Positions 1-13,137 of a stretch of DNA of 64,000 nt are shown piece after piece. The notes under the pieces are model-generated. The model did not search any database. It was not told the DNA's origin and worked only from the letters and a program-made list of their open reading frames with translations. Within the stretch, counting starts at the first letter, position 1. The number at the start of each line of letters is the position of its first letter. Source of the stretch: Pelomyxa schiedti (lineage: Eukaryota > Evosea > Pelobiontida > Pelomyxidae); contig JAHLWZ010000505.1 of the NCBI GenBank assembly GCA_020536535.1, positions 171,027-235,026 of the forward strand, in the 5' to 3' direction. The position numbers and the translations under genes are program-made.

Positions 1-3000
1 TCTGCATCCACCATGAGGGCATATGCTCCCTCAGTTCGAAACTGCCAAAGAAAGGTGGCATTTCACAAGTCAACTTTTGTGCAACAACGAGAATTCTGGT
101 GATGTGTTACTCCTCACCCGATTCCAGTGTCTGTGCTCTGAAGTTCAATGACGCATATTCGAAATTTGACAACCTGGGCAGTTTCCCGCTTGACAACGAT
201 GCCGCTCTTGCGAGTGTGAAGGGAATTTTCCCAGTTCCAGAAGGACAAAAGGTTGTGGTCACATTCCCAACAGTGGCCAAGCTCTTTGACTTCGAGAACA
301 GAACTATATCAGAGTTGCCACAACTTGATGGTCCTGCACTTTTCCTCGGTCCAGAGTTCTTCGTCACTGTGAAACCGTCACTTCCCGTCACTTCAGGAAC
401 ACTTGGTGATGAGGGGGGATCGTGCGTTGTTTCTGTGAGGAGTTGCCTGCAACCCTGCAAAGTTCAGAACTGGGAAACAAACCTCCTGAACTCACACCTG
501 TTGCCCTCAACACTTCTGGCAAATTTTCGTGTTGGTGGTGCACAAGAATTGCATTTGGTTCAATTCAACCCCACCACTGGTCACGTTTCCTCTGTTGTTT
601 TGTTTGCTGTGATGAAACAGACAAAGTTCACACTTCAGATGGCCTCACAAACAACTCGTCCATCACGGTCGCTCTTGGAATACCTGCATCTCACCTTTGA
701 CAAGTTCCCAATCACAGCCTTTTGTGGTGTTGCAATGGAAGAGAAACCACACAAGTTGACGGTTGTGGTGCCATCAGCAACACCTGAAACAAAGAGACTG
801 ATCTCCAAGCGTCTGGGGGAATACAAAGAGAAGATTGCTGGTCTTTTCAAAACACTTGGCACAGCTGACAAGTTCTTCACTGAACATGTGACTTGCAGCA
901 TTGATCAAGGATGGATTGAGACCGAACCGCTCCAACCAACAGGGTTTGGAACGTGGCTGAAAACACTCATTTCACTCGTTCCTGTTCAAATTGCTCGTGT
1001 TGACAACAACTGTTTGGTGTTGTGCAACAACAATTTATCTTCACAGGGAAATGATACGATTCAGTTCGCACAAACCCAACACAGTGTTGCAGAGGGAATT
1101 TCGTTTGGACTCCTCGACGCGATTTTCTCATCATGTTTGAGCAAACCAGTTCTTGTTGTCACATCGATGGGAAAACAGAGCACAGGGAAGAGTTACACTC
1201 TCAACCACCTCTTGGGTGTTCTCTTTGACATCTCTGGTGGGAGGTGCACTGATGGTTGTTGGATGAGCGTTCGCGAGAAATCTGACCACTTGATCGTGGC
1301 CTTGGATTTTGAAGGACTTTGCTCTCTGGAACGTTCTGAGCAGGAAGATATTCTCCTTTCTCTGTTGAATGCATCTGTTTCAAATTTGACACTTTTCAAG
1401 ACTGAATTCAGGATTGATCGGGAAACAGAAAGAATGTTCAGGAACTTCCAAGAGGGTGTTGGAATGTTGAAAGGGGATGACAAACTCTTCAAGGGTTGTT
1501 TCACCCTCATGGTAAAAGATGTACCTGGGAGGGACATTGACAGTTTATTTTCAGAATTCGAGTCCAAGTTTTCTAGAATTGTGGAAACCAACCAGGGGCA
1601 AAACTTTCTTTCTCAAATGTTTCCAGGGAAGTTCACAATGATTATGTGTTCCCCACTCGGAACCCCTAAATATAACGATAGCTTGAAGTGCTGTGCCAAA
1701 AGACTGCGGAAGCAGACACCACAGTTCCGAAGTGGAGGAGAGTTCTCCTCGATGCTCAAACTGATTCTTGCGAAGTTACACTTGAAAGACTGGTCTTCTC
1801 TCTTGGGACAAGACATGGTGATTATGGTTCGAAATCTTGAAGAGGATCTCAGTTTGGCTGTATCTTGCGGGAGCAAGTCAGCAGCCACAGGTCACCAGGG
1901 ACAACTTGTGAATTTGTCAACTGGGGAAGTCGTTACCCGCCTCGAATCAGTCACAATCTCCGGTCTCAGTATTCTCATTCCGAACTTCAATTTACAGGCA
2001 GATCACGAGGCAGATTTCACCAGGATACAGGACGAGTTCAAGTGTTGCTTTGAGAGATATCTCCCAAAACCACTGAAGCAGAGCGATTTCAGAAAGTGGC
2101 ACAGCCAATTCAGTGATTTTGTGCACCAGGTCATTGAGAGCAGGAAGAGGCATGTGAAAGATTGGGTATATTCAAATATGAATAGGTGTCCTAGTTTCTG
2201 CACTGCAACCAATCCTGGCTCTGTCCCCTTTCGGAACGAATGCCCTGAAGTCAAAGTATTTTTGATGATAGTGGAGTCTTCGTTGCGAGGACTGGATGCA
2301 CTCGAGGTTTGTTCAGACACATGCGCTCGGTGTCGGTTTCCGTGTTTACTTCTGTCTCGGCATTCAGGACAACACAACTGCAATGGATCTCACAAGTGTG
2401 AAGCAGAGTGCACTTATTGCAAGTCCGCGGGCACGTGCGCCTACCAGGCCGGCCACGACGGCGATCACGACTGCACAAGAGGCCACAAATGCAACCAGGG
2501 CTGCACTCTCTCGTGCAAAACAGGTTGCAACAGATTCTGCTCTCGTGTTGTCAATCATGAAGGTCCGTGCATGTGCAATTCGCAGCAACACCTGTGTGGT
2601 GACAAATGCTCTGCTCGAGGGTCATCAGAACACTGTGACAAAATGTGTACACTTCCTTACGACCATCATCAAAATCATTTCTGTGGGAGGAGGCACTGCC
2701 TGCACAGTTGCAGCTTCCCAAAGTGCACAAATCAATGTGCATCTACAGATCATTTTCATGGGAACGAGGCTTCGGCTTCAGCCTTCCCACACTTATGTGG
2801 CTCTGAGCACGACTGTCAATCAGAGTGCGAGTTACCTGGCTGGTGCATTGTTGGATACTTTCAGAAGGTGGAAAAAGTTTCATACAATGGGCACAGGCAA
2901 AATTTTGTTTATGAGAGGTCCACCGTTCCAGAACCAAGAAAGCTCCCTTGCTGCAAAAGGGTGCCACCAGGGCAGCAAGTCCACGAGGGCTCTCACTCTT

Positions 3001-4454
3001 GCACTTATCCACAATCTGACCATCGTTGCAAACACTCGTGCCCAACCTGTGGTTATATTTGTGAACTTGAGTTTGGACACCAGGAGCAGCATGCAGCGGC
3101 ACACGGAAACATGATCAAAACACAATTTGTTTCCAGTGGCAAAGACATTGACCTTGATGGTCGTTTGTATGAAGCCGGTGAACCAGGCGCGGCGGAGCTC
3201 TGCAACTTGTTCTGCAACAAACTTGGCAGGCACATTCACATCCTCCCGTGCACAGCGGAGGGCAATGAGCCCTGTTCTCACACTGGAGAAGGAGGCATAA
3301 GGCACGCCACAACAAAGTACCTGCCGGATCCGGATAATCCAAAGGACGAGCTCACACATGAAGGTTACTGGAATGCAATTGGTTTCTGTGACCCTTGCAC
3401 GCCTGAACACAGGGAGATTTTCAAATTGTGCAACTTTGAGTGTGGCGAAAATCGCCACACTGATCCCCGGTGTCGTTGCATGCTCCCTCTTTGGCATGAA
3501 CCTTGTACCTTACAAGCCAATGAATCCGAAACTCTCAAAGACGGAAGGGTTGGTTTTGCGTCATCCGATGGACACATATTCCCCAAAAAGCATGGACCCC
3601 CAGAAAACATGCACATCGTTTTATGCCTTGACGCATCCACATCCATGTTGAGACGCAACCGGTGGGAAACTCTTGTGAGAGGTGTTGAACAGTTCATTTC
3701 TGCCAGAAACAAACCAAAGGATGTTTACAGCATTATTCTGTTCCACGGTCAGGGAATTATTGCCTGTGACAGGGTATCACCTGAGCAAGCCCAGACCAGA
3801 ATCACCATGGAACCTCATTTTGGGGGAGACACCAAGTTTTCAAGTGGTCTGTCATTTGCCTATCGTCAACTCATGGAAACCGACTGGTGAGTCCTTTTTA
3901 CCTTACTTTTGGCATGTTTTTCACCAAAAACAAAAAGGGATGAGTACCGGGCTGCTCTCATATTTATGTCGGATGGAGAGGATGAGAACTCAGAATGGGA
4001 AAGCAGCATGCTGAACATCAAGCAGCTTGCAGAGCAAAGACCGCATGCGGTTTCAACTTTCGTGGTTGGAATCGGCAATGGCTTCAACACCAAAAAGCTT
4101 CAAAGTGTTGCCACAACCGGGGAGGCACAGTTTCTCACAGTCGACGCCGTGTGTGCAAATCTGACAGCAGTGTTAAAAGGCATAGATGCCAAGGCACAGC
4201 TAGTGGCTTTGATGCCCCCATTGATCCACACCACTGCACAACAGCCCAGTGTACAGGCACCCACATCCACGTCCACGTCCACGTCCGCATCCGCATCCGC
4301 ATTCCAATTTGCATCAGCATCCATTTTCCCATCCAGTTCCACTGGCACCTCTGGCTCCATTTCAAGAACCAAATACACATCCACACGCTCATCCACACCC
4401 ACGTCGCCTCTGGTTCATGACTTCACAACGAGGAAGAACGGTGGCACCTCCTGA
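1..4454 (+). CDS. Giant VLIG-type GTPase / zinc-rich / VWA protein, copy A (5' end outside window)
   Basis: The frame is open from base 3, so the gene enters from the left edge; the Met at 99 is internal. Order seen: end of a beta-propeller-like region, P-loop GKQSTGKS near base 1168, a G2-like RCTDGCW, a G3-like LDFEG, then a long Cys/His-rich region (about 2310-2850), a second Cys-rich stretch, and a C-terminal VWA domain with MIDAS-like CLDASTSM near 3630. A 51-nt intron (3887-3937, GTGAGT...AAAAAG) splits the VWA domain; joining gives W then DEYRAALIFMSDGEDEN in frame. The tail is Ser/Thr/Ala-rich and ends GGTS-stop. VLIG-type G domains belong to the large interferon-inducible/dynamin-like GTPase group; VWA domains bind ligands through a metal site. 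A role in defence or large-complex assembly is inference. It is the first of three tandem paralogues. Confidence 0.85.
4261..4304 (+). repeat. Hexanucleotide repeat coding the Ser/Thr/Ala tail of copy A
   Basis: Tandem CCACGT/CCGCAT-type hexamers encode alternating Ser-Thr and then Ser-Ala pairs in the tail after the VWA domain. A related repeat lies at the same place in copy C; copy B has only a short Thr/Ser stretch. This looks like slippage-driven tail variation. Confidence 0.7.
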
Positions 4455-4787
4455 TTATTCTTTAATTTCCTCCATCCAACCCAATCTGTCTTAAACAACC
4501 AAAAGGGCATACTAGCATTGTACTCAACCGCGGATTTCACGTGCGGTTTTCCCGACATGGAGCCGCAAAGTTTGTAACAAAGAGGTCAAGAAACTTTGGT
4601 TCTGTTGGTTAGTATTATGGATTCTCCTCGTGGAGATACGTTGGAGGGGATCCCTCAAAGATTTGCAGAAATACCGCTGATCACATCTATTCAATACGTA
4701 AAGTCCTCTGCAATTGCCGTTTTTGTACCTGAACCAGAACAAGTTGGGAACAGGAAAATTTGCTGGCCGCGGAAGTAAAAGAGAAAA
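4455..4787. other. Intergenic spacer between copies A and B
   Basis: No convincing coding exon is seen. The segment holds the 3' flank of copy A and the presumed promoter and 5' UTR of copy B. Only the last bases before the start (AAAAATGCAAAC) clearly resemble the matching position before copy C. Confidence 0.5.
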
Positions 4788-7700
4788 ATGCAAACGGTCC
4801 GGGAGGCACTCTTGCGGGCGAAGATCGATGTCAAACCACTCGAAGATCTGCACTTCGATTTGGATGTGCCTCTCTCTCACGATTTCGTCAGGCAACTTGC
4901 TGAAAATTGCGAGGACATGGACGCTCCGTACTACAAAACCGTCAGCGACGAGGTTGTGCGTTTTCTTTCCGAGAAACGAAATGACGATGACCAGTTGAGG
5001 GATACGTTGAGAGGTTCCTTTCACGTTCTTTTAAAAATTTGACACGTGAAGCTAGTGTGTTTAACACAAATGAGAAATAGAAATTGGGATGGATGGTGCC
5101 TCAGATTCGTTGAGTGGAGCATTGGAGACTCTGGGAAAACCCTGCACGGTGGCAGTCCTGAGGGAGGTTCTTTCTCTGCCTGAAATTCCACCTCCACTTG
5201 CGCATGTTTTCAATTCCAAAAGAGGGTGGCTTCCGAAGCTTCGGCGGAGATTGGTTCCAATGATCGACCCCGGAGGAACTCCATCATCCACTGTCGATTC
5301 ATTTCCAGGGAAGCTGACCGAGGCAGGATTCCAGGATTTGGAAGACCTCGTTGGTTTGGATTCTGGTGACTTTCAAAGACTCACAGAGTCACTGAAAATT
5401 CCAAGGGGGAGTGCAAACAAACTGTTGCAGCAATCAAAGGCCCTCGTTGGAGATGGAAAAAAAGTGTTGTACCACACATTGAAAACTGCCTCTGTATTCA
5501 ATGGCCTGATCACCACTGCACAAGAGGCACAGAACGGAAACACAGCGAACAAGGTAACTCTTGTCTCAGAGAAGGTTCTGAATCTGATCAACATGATTCG
5601 CCGTGGTTGCTGTTCACCCAGCGGTGACAGCATTGCCTTTGACAAACTTGATGAAGGTTTTGTCACCATTGGGCTTTTTGGTGACTTGAGAGTGGTAATT
5701 GACTTCCTGGTGCGAATTGGTGCTCTTCCCGAAGGCAAGAAACTCCCTGAGAACAATGGTCAGGCAGAGATACATGCCCTCACAACGCAATTTTCAGAAG
5801 AATCTGAAATGAGAGGCAAGCCAGTGATGATCCTCGTGTTTGTTCCAGGGAGCACAAGCTTTTCCAACGTTCAGGAGTCTGATCCTGCATGCCTCTTCTT
5901 GCGGTTTCTTTACAGTCTCTGTGACAAAATTTTCATGTGCTTGTCTGAGCCAATGCTCGCTGAACTCCAAAACGAAACAGGAGAAGCTGAAACAACAAGG
6001 GTTGTTGAATGTGAAGTCGAGACGCCATCAATACAAGATAGGTGTGAGTTCGAGAAAGGGTTTGCTCAGAACCTCAGCCTCCCATCGTCAGATTCGCCTT
6101 GGAAAATGATCCAATGTGATAACAGTGTTAGTTTTGTCTGTTGTGAGGAAATCAATGAGAGCACGCTTGTTTCCCCTATTAGAGGCCAGATCCCTGCCTA
6201 TTACTTCGCGCCCCATTTCAAGGATTTATTGCACGGTAAGGAACTGTGCACTGACGCTCTATGTTATGCCAAGAAGTTGGCACTCCTTCGATTGCTAAAT
6301 CCCACTGCAGCCCAATCAGTTGAAGATGGAAACAAGGGCCCACTCAAGACTCTTCAGAAGGTTGTAAAACTGATGGTAGTGCAACACTTCCAGCACGAAT
6401 GGGAGCTCTTGAACCTTAAAGCACCTCATTCACCGAGCGGTAGTCGCGTTGTCCTGGACCAAACGAGGCTGAGAAATACTGTCGAAACATACCTTTCACA
6501 GACAACCTCAGTCGTTTTTCTCTTTGAGGAGTTTTGCCCCGTTAAAACCGAAAGTCAACTCCGCGATTTCTTGAGTCTCACAGAACACGAAATGAAACAA
6601 AGAATCACTTCATCTGGGAGTGAGGCACCAAGACCCCACATTCCACTTTCCACTCTTTCATCCTTAGGGTTTGAGCCACACTTTGTCTCTGAAATCACTT
6701 CCCTGTTGAAAAGGAAATTTATGTCTCAGTTTGAAGCACTCATCAAAGAAATACAAGCTGCTGTGTGCAACAACCCTGATGAATTCTGTGGTGGAACATC
6801 ATTTTCTTTGGAGCTGGACACTGCAATCCGCAAAGAAACTCCACACACAACACCTGAAAAAATGACCCTGACAGTGTTCCAGCAGTCGACTGACAAGGCA
6901 AACCCACATGTTAGTTTTGATTGTCAGATGGCTGTAAAATTGCCGCGGCACATGAAGTTCACAGTTGTGGAATCAAATATGGAGAAAACTGCTGGATTTT
7001 CCAATGTCACCCTTGCACCTCCTTTTTGTTTTGATGTGGACGTGGTCACCGTTCTTGGTTGTTTCCTGTTGCCTGGAAGCAAGGTGATGGTTGTTGGTGT
7101 TGACGCCGAAGACCCTTCAAATTACCTCATCTGCATCCATCACGAAGGCACACGCTTCCTCAGTTCGAAACTGCGAAAGAAAGGTGGCATTTCACAAGTC
7201 AACTTTTGTGCAACAACGAGAATTCTGGTGATGTGTTACTCCTCACCCGATTCCAGTGTCTGTGCTCTGAAGTTCAACGACTCATATTCGAAATATGACA
7301 ACCTGGGCAGTTTCCCGCTTGACAACGATGCCGCTCTTGCGAGTGTGAAGGGAATTTTCCCAGTTCCAGAAGGGCAAAAGGTTGTTGTGACATTCCCAAC
7401 AGTGGCCAAGCTCTTTGACTTCGAGAACAGAACTATATCAGAGTTGCCACAACTTGATGGTCCTGCACTTTTCCTCGGTCCTGAGTTCTTTCTCACTGTG
7501 AAACCGTCACTCCCCGTTGTTTCCGGCACGGTTTGTGAGAGGGAATCGTGCCATGTTTCTGTGAGAAGCTGCCACAATCCCTCAATTGTTCAGAACTGGG
7601 AAACAAATCTTCTGGACTCTTGCCTGTTGCCCTCAACACTTCTGGTAAATTTTCGTGTTGGTGAAGGGGCACAAGAGCCTCATTTGATCCAATTCAATCC

Positions 7701-10700
7701 CACATCAGGTGAGATCTCCTCGGTGATCTTGTGTGCTGTGATGAAACACACAAAATTCTCACTTCAGATGGTGGCACCAGTGAGTCGGCCTTCATGTTCA
7801 CCATTGAAATACTTGTTGGATGCCTCGAGTAAGTTTCCAATCACAGCCGTTTGTGATGTTGCACGGGAGGAGAAACCACACAAATTGACTGTTGTGGTGC
7901 CATCAGCAACACCCGAAGCCAAGAGACTTGTATCCAAGCGGCTCCAGGAATACAAAGACAAACTTGTCCGTCTTTGCAAAACCCTTGGCACAGCTGACAA
8001 GTTCTTCACTGAGCATGTGACTTGCAGCATTGATCAAGGATGGTTTGAGATCGAACCGCTCCGATCCGTTGAGTTTGGAACGTGGCTGAAAACACTCATT
8101 TCACTCGTTCCCATCCAAATCGCCCGCGTCGACAACAACTGCTTGGTGTTGTGCAACACTGCATCTTCACAGGGAAAGACTGTGCGCGACAGCACTTCCC
8201 AACAAAATCTTGTAAATTTTACCCAAACCCAACACAGTGTTGCAGAGGGGATTTCGTTTGGACTCCTCGACGCGATTTTCTCATCATGTTTCAACAAACC
8301 AGTTCTTGTTGTCACATCGATGGGAAAACAGAGCACAGGGAAGAGTTACACTCTCAACCACCTCTTGGGTGTTCTCTTTGACATCTCTGGTGGGAGGTGC
8401 ACTGATGGTTGTTGGATGAGTGTTCGCGAGTATTCTGATTGCTTGATCGTGGCTTTGGATTTTGAGGGCCTTTGCTCACCAGAGCGTTCTGAGCAGGAAG
8501 ACATTCTGCTTTCTCTGTTGAATGCATCTGTTTCCAACCTGACTCTTTTCAAGCTAGAATTTAGGATTGATAGGGAGACAGAAAAAATGTTCAGGAACTT
8601 CCAAGAGGGTGTTGGAATGTTGAAAGGGGATGACAAACTCTTCAAGGGTTGTTTCACTCTCATGGCAAAAGATGTTTCTGAAAGAGACATTGAAAGTTTA
8701 TCTTCAGAATTCAACATCAAGTTTAAGAACATTGTGGAAACTAACCAGGGGCAAAACTTCCTTTCTCAAATGTTTCCAGGGAAGTTCACAATGATTATGT
8801 GTTCCCCACTCGGAACCACTGGATATAACGATAGCCTGATCAGCTGTGCCGAAATTCTACGGAAGCAGACACCACAGTTCCGAAGTGGAGGAGAGTTCTC
8901 CTCGATGCTTAAGCTGATTTTAGCGAAGTTACACTTGAAAGACTGGTCTTCCCTCCAGGGACAAGACAGGGTGATTATGGTTCGAATGCTCCAGGAACAG
9001 CTCCCATGGGCTGTCTCTTGTGGCAGCAAGTCAATATCCAGTGGCCATGAGGGACAACTTGTGAATTTGTCAACTGGGGAGGTCGTTCCCCGCCCAGAAT
9101 CGGTCACCATCTCTGGTGTCGGCATTCCCATTCCGAACTTCAATCTGCAAGCAGACCGTGAGGCAGATTTCACCAGGATAAGAGATGAGCTCAAGTGTCG
9201 TTTTGAGAATTATCTTTCAAAACCACTGAAGCAGAGTGATTTCAGGCCATGGCACAGCCAATTCAGTGATTTTGTGCACCAGGTCATTGAGAGCAGGAAG
9301 AGGCATGTGAAAGATTGGGTCTGTTCAAACACGAACAGGTCGCCTGCTTCTGTTCCTCCTCAGGACGAATGCCCTGAAGTCCAAGCATTTTTGGCTACAG
9401 TGGAGTTTTCGTTGCGAGGACTGGATTCACTCGAGGTTTGTTCAGACACGTGCACTTGGTGTCGGTTTCCGTGTTTACTTCTGTCTCGGCATTCAGGACA
9501 ACACAACTGCAATGGATCTCACAAATGTGAAGCTGAGTGCACTTATTGCAAGTCCGCGGGCACGTGCGCCTATCCGGCAGGTCACGATGGTGATCACAAC
9601 TGTGCAAGAGGTCACAAATGCAACCAGGGCTGCACTCTCTCGCGCAAAACAGGTTGCAATAGATTCTGCTCCCTTGTTGTAAATCACTCCGGCCCATGCA
9701 TGTGCAATTCGCAGCAACACCTGTGTGGTGAAAAATGTTCCGCTTGTGGACCAGAAAGACCCTGTGGTGAGCCGTGCGCACTCCCTTGTGAAGATCATCG
9801 AAAACACGACTGCGGGAGGAGGCGCTGCCTGCACAGTTGCAGTTTCCCAAAGTGCACAAATCCATGTGCATCTACAGACCACTTTCACGGGACTGCCGTC
9901 TCGGTTTCAGTATATCCACACTTGTGTGATAAAGAGCACGACTGTCAATCAGAGTGCGAGGTGCCTGGTTGGTGCCGTGTAGAATACATTCAGAAGGTGG
10001 AGAATCTTTCATACAATGGGCACAGGCAAAGTTTTGTTTATGAGAGGTCAACTGTTCCAGAACCAAGAAAGCACTCTTGCTGCAAAAGGGTGCCACCAGG
10101 GCGGCAAGTCCATGAGGGATCTCACTCTTGCACTTATCCACAATCTGACCATCGTTGCAAACACTCGTGCCCAACCTGTGGTTATATTTGTGAACTCAAT
10201 TTTGGGCACCCTGGCAAGCATGCAGCGGCACACGGAAACATGATCAAAACACAATTTGTTTCCAGTGGCAAAGACATTGACCTTGATGGTCGTTTGTATG
10301 AAGCCGGTGAACCAGGCGTGGCGGAGATCTGCAACCTGTTCTGCAACAAACTTGGCAGGCACATTCACATCCTTCCGTGCACAGCGCAGGGTGATGGGCC
10401 CTGCGTTCACACAGGAGCAGAAGGTCGAAGGCACGCCACCGTAAGGTATCTTCCAGATTCAAATATTCCGAAGGATGAGCTCACACACGAGAGCTACTGG
10501 AATTCAATTGGATTCCGCGATCCCTGCACGGCTGAACACAGGGAGATTTTCAAATTGTGCGACTTTGAGTGTGGCGAAAATCGTCACACTGATCCTCGGT
10601 GCAGGTGCATGCTCCCTCTTTGGCACGCACGTAGTTCCTTACAAGTCAATGAATCCAAACAGTTCGAATGTGGGAAATTTGGTTTTGCATCATCCGATGG

Positions 10701-11474
10701 ACACATATTCCTCAGGAAGCATGGACCCCCAGAAAACATGCACATCGTTTTATGCCTTGACGCATCCACATCGATGAATAGACGTAGCCGGTGGCAAACA
10801 CTTGTGAGAGGTGTTGAACAGTTCATTTCTGCCAGAAACAAACCAAGGGACGTCTACAGCATTGTCCTGTTCCACGGTCAGGGAATTGTTGCCTGTGACA
10901 GGGTGTCACCTGACCAGGCCCGGGCTAACATTACCAGGGAACCTCATTTTGGGGGAGACACCAAGTTTTCAAGTGGTCTGTCAGTTGCGTATCGAAAGCT
11001 CATGGAGACTGACTGGTGTGGTTTTGTTGACTTTCTTTTGGCATTGTTGTTCACCAAACAAAAAGGTCTGACTACCGTGCTGCTCTTATATTTATGTCGG
11101 ATGGCGAGGATGAGAACTCGGAATGGGAAAGCAGCATGCTGAATATCAGGCAGCTCGCACATCAAAGAACTCTTTCAACTTATGTGATTGGAATCGGTGA
11201 TGGCTTCAACTCCAGAAAGCTGCGAAGCGTTGCCGAAACCGGGGGTGCTCAGTTCGTTGCAGTCGACGCTGTGTGCACAAATCTGGCAACGGCCCTGCAG
11301 ACAATTGACTCCAGAGCAGGGCAACCAGTTGCTTTGATGAATCCATTGCTAAACCTGAATCCGCCTCCCACTGCACAACTCCGTGTGCGGGAGGCCACCT
11401 CCACTCCCACTTCCTACCCCACTTCATGCTTCACAGATCTGAGAAATTCGACAAAGAAAGGTGGCACCTCGTGA
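4788..11474 (+). CDS. Giant VLIG-type GTPase / zinc-rich / VWA protein, copy B (complete)
   Basis: Three exons are proposed: 4788-5013, 5081-11015 and 11066-11474. The first starts MQTVREALLRAK and joins in frame through a 67-nt intron (GTTCCT...ATAG) to EIGMDGASD; if this intron is wrong, the start is the Met at 5089. Counting from that Met: a SAM-like helical segment at about residues 75-115 (LTEAGFQDLEDL), a helical region to about 640, a beta-propeller-like region to about 950, P-loop GKQSTGKS near 1079, a G3-like LDFEG, a Cys/His-rich zinc region at about 1450-1640, a second Cys-rich stretch, and a VWA domain with a MIDAS-like CLDASTSM near 1887. The last intron (50 nt) splits the VWA domain at W/SDYRAALIFMSDG. 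The protein is about 2,200 residues with no signal peptide or membrane helix, so cytosolic. This is the best intact member of the array. Immune-like function is inference. Confidence 0.85.
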
Positions 11475-11912
11475 GAGGTTATTATCGGTGTTTACGAATA
11501 AAATAATCAACGGACCAGAACTGCATTATTTTCTCTTTCAAGCGGACTGGAGTTTTTTTTTATCTGGCAGAAATTAATTTAAATTGGCAGCTGGCGCTGA
11601 GGAAGCAGCAACTTCTGTTTGAAAAGCACAATTGTGTAGTGAAAACAACGAAGGCACTTAAAATTTAAATTATTTATTTGTCCTCATCTCTTTCCACATT
11701 CACTATATCTTGTTGGGCGCTACTGGACAATATCACACATAAGTCCGAGCTATGGGTCGTGAAAGCACATCTGGATCAGTGGGTGGTGATTTTGGGCGGT
11801 GATGATGCACTTTTTGCAGTCAAATCAGGGTTCAGAGTTGTAGAGGTACAAGAACTTTGTAAGTCAGGACAACCCATGTCACACCAATGAGCAGAGTCAC
11901 TTCATCCCATCT
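11475..11912. other. Intergenic segment after copy B
   Basis: AT-rich 3' flank of copy B, with an AATAAA-like AAAATAATC context soon after the stop and a T8 run. It faces the 3' end of a minus-strand gene. No coding exon is supported. Confidence 0.5.
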
Positions 11913-12807
11913 TCATTCAAAAAGTCTTCTGAACTGAACATGGGAGGTACTCATGTTCATGTATTGGCTCAGTTGTTTCTAACAACATAAGCAAAAGGTA
12001 AAAAGAAGTTGAGTACATTTACCTAACGAAGAAATCTTCACCTTGTCCAGCTGTGTGTAGTCCCGGGACTCCTCAGGCTCTGTTTCCGGCTCCGGACATA
12101 ACCTCCTTAGGATAGGTAAGAGACTAAAACACAGTAGGGGAACAAACTGGCCAAGGAACAAACTCATTGTCAGGCCCAGGATTGTAGTGCACATCGAAGA
12201 TTATCTTTGCTTTTTGCAGCCAGTTGATTTCCACACTGTTGGCTAGCGTGGTACATGAGTAACACAAAAAAAAAAGAGTGATACCTGAGGCAGCTAAGCC
12301 TCCAACCCGTATCATTAGGGTGAAAAGATGCAGCAATAAAATTTGATATAAAATTTACTCGGCAGTTGTCTTCGTAAATCAATGCAGTAATCAGGGTGAT
12401 GGTCAACCATCATACTGAAATGAAACTCGCACTTGCGCCAATTTTCCTCAACTGGCTGCTGATGTACAAAGTTTGTGAATACCTAGAGGGTTTAATAAAG
12501 CAAAAGAGGTGAGTGAAGAACACGCACATCACCCATTCTGTTTGTTTTTTTCACAAACTGAAAGCCCGCATGGTGGAGGTTACATAGCATTTTTGACAAA
12601 GGAAATATCTACCTTCACACCCGGTTTTCCTCTGCAAGGCACACCCTAGCAGAATACAAACCCTTGAATAGGATATTTGAAAGAGTCCCTGAAGCACGTT
12701 GGTAAGAATATAACTTATATAGAAACACATACATCGATAATACCGCTTCTGTGACAAGTTCCCGAACCCAAGGTGAAGGTCCCTCCATGGTCCCATTGGA
12801 TATCCAT
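11913..12807 (-). CDS. Small spliced gene of unknown function, antisense between copies B and C
   Basis: I do not recognise the family. Read on the minus strand, successive GT-AG introns join short exons in frame: MDIQWDHGGTFTLGSGTC, then GLFQISYSR, RKTGCE, a link of uncertain structure, VFTNFVHQQPVEENWRKCEF, LRRQLPTASANSVEINW, FDVHYNPGPDNE, RLCPEPETEPEESRDYTQ, and a last exon ending VQFRRLFE-stop at 11913. The long coherent exon around VDHHPDYCIDLRRQLP and the clean in-frame joins support a real gene. The product is small, Glu/Asp-rich near the C-terminus and without a clear signal peptide. An upstream in-frame Met near 12930 begins with a hydrophobic stretch and could be the true start, in which case it overlaps the first exon of copy C in antisense. 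Confidence 0.5.
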
Positions 12808-12908
12808 TCCCACGCGCGGCAAGTCCTGGAGCGTCAAAAAAGTGCTTTTTGTTCCGTTGCTCAAAATTGGTGGAACATCAAAAACTTGCTTGGATAAAAG
12901 GGAAAAAA

Positions 12909-13137
12909 ATGCAAACAGTGAAAGAGGCACTGTCGCGAGCGGGGGTCGATGTCAAACCACTCGAAGATCTGCACTTCGATTTGGATGTGGCTCTTTCCTG
13001 CAATTTCGTCTCTGTTCTCGCTGAAAATCGCGAGGACATGTAGCCTTCGTACTACAACATTGTCTACGACGCTGCAGTCCGTTGTCTTTCTGAAATAAAA
13101 GAAAACGACGATGACCAGTTGAGTGAGAAGTTGTCAG
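12909..13137 (+). pseudogene. First coding exon of copy C, interrupted by a stop codon
   Basis: This matches the first exon of copy B (MQTVKEALSRAGVDVKPLED) and ends at the same kind of splice site (GTTCCT), joining after a 47-nt intron to EIGMSGASD. A TAG at 13041-13043 replaces the Asp codon of copy B, yet the reading frame is clear again downstream (PSYYNIVYDAAV). Translation from this Met would end after 44 residues, so copy C probably starts at 13193 or lacks this N-terminal segment. Confidence 0.7.

Noticed and set aside
4261-4304. Short regular repeats considered as a CRISPR-like array
   Set aside because: Six-base tandem units without spacers, inside a coding exon of a eukaryotic gene.
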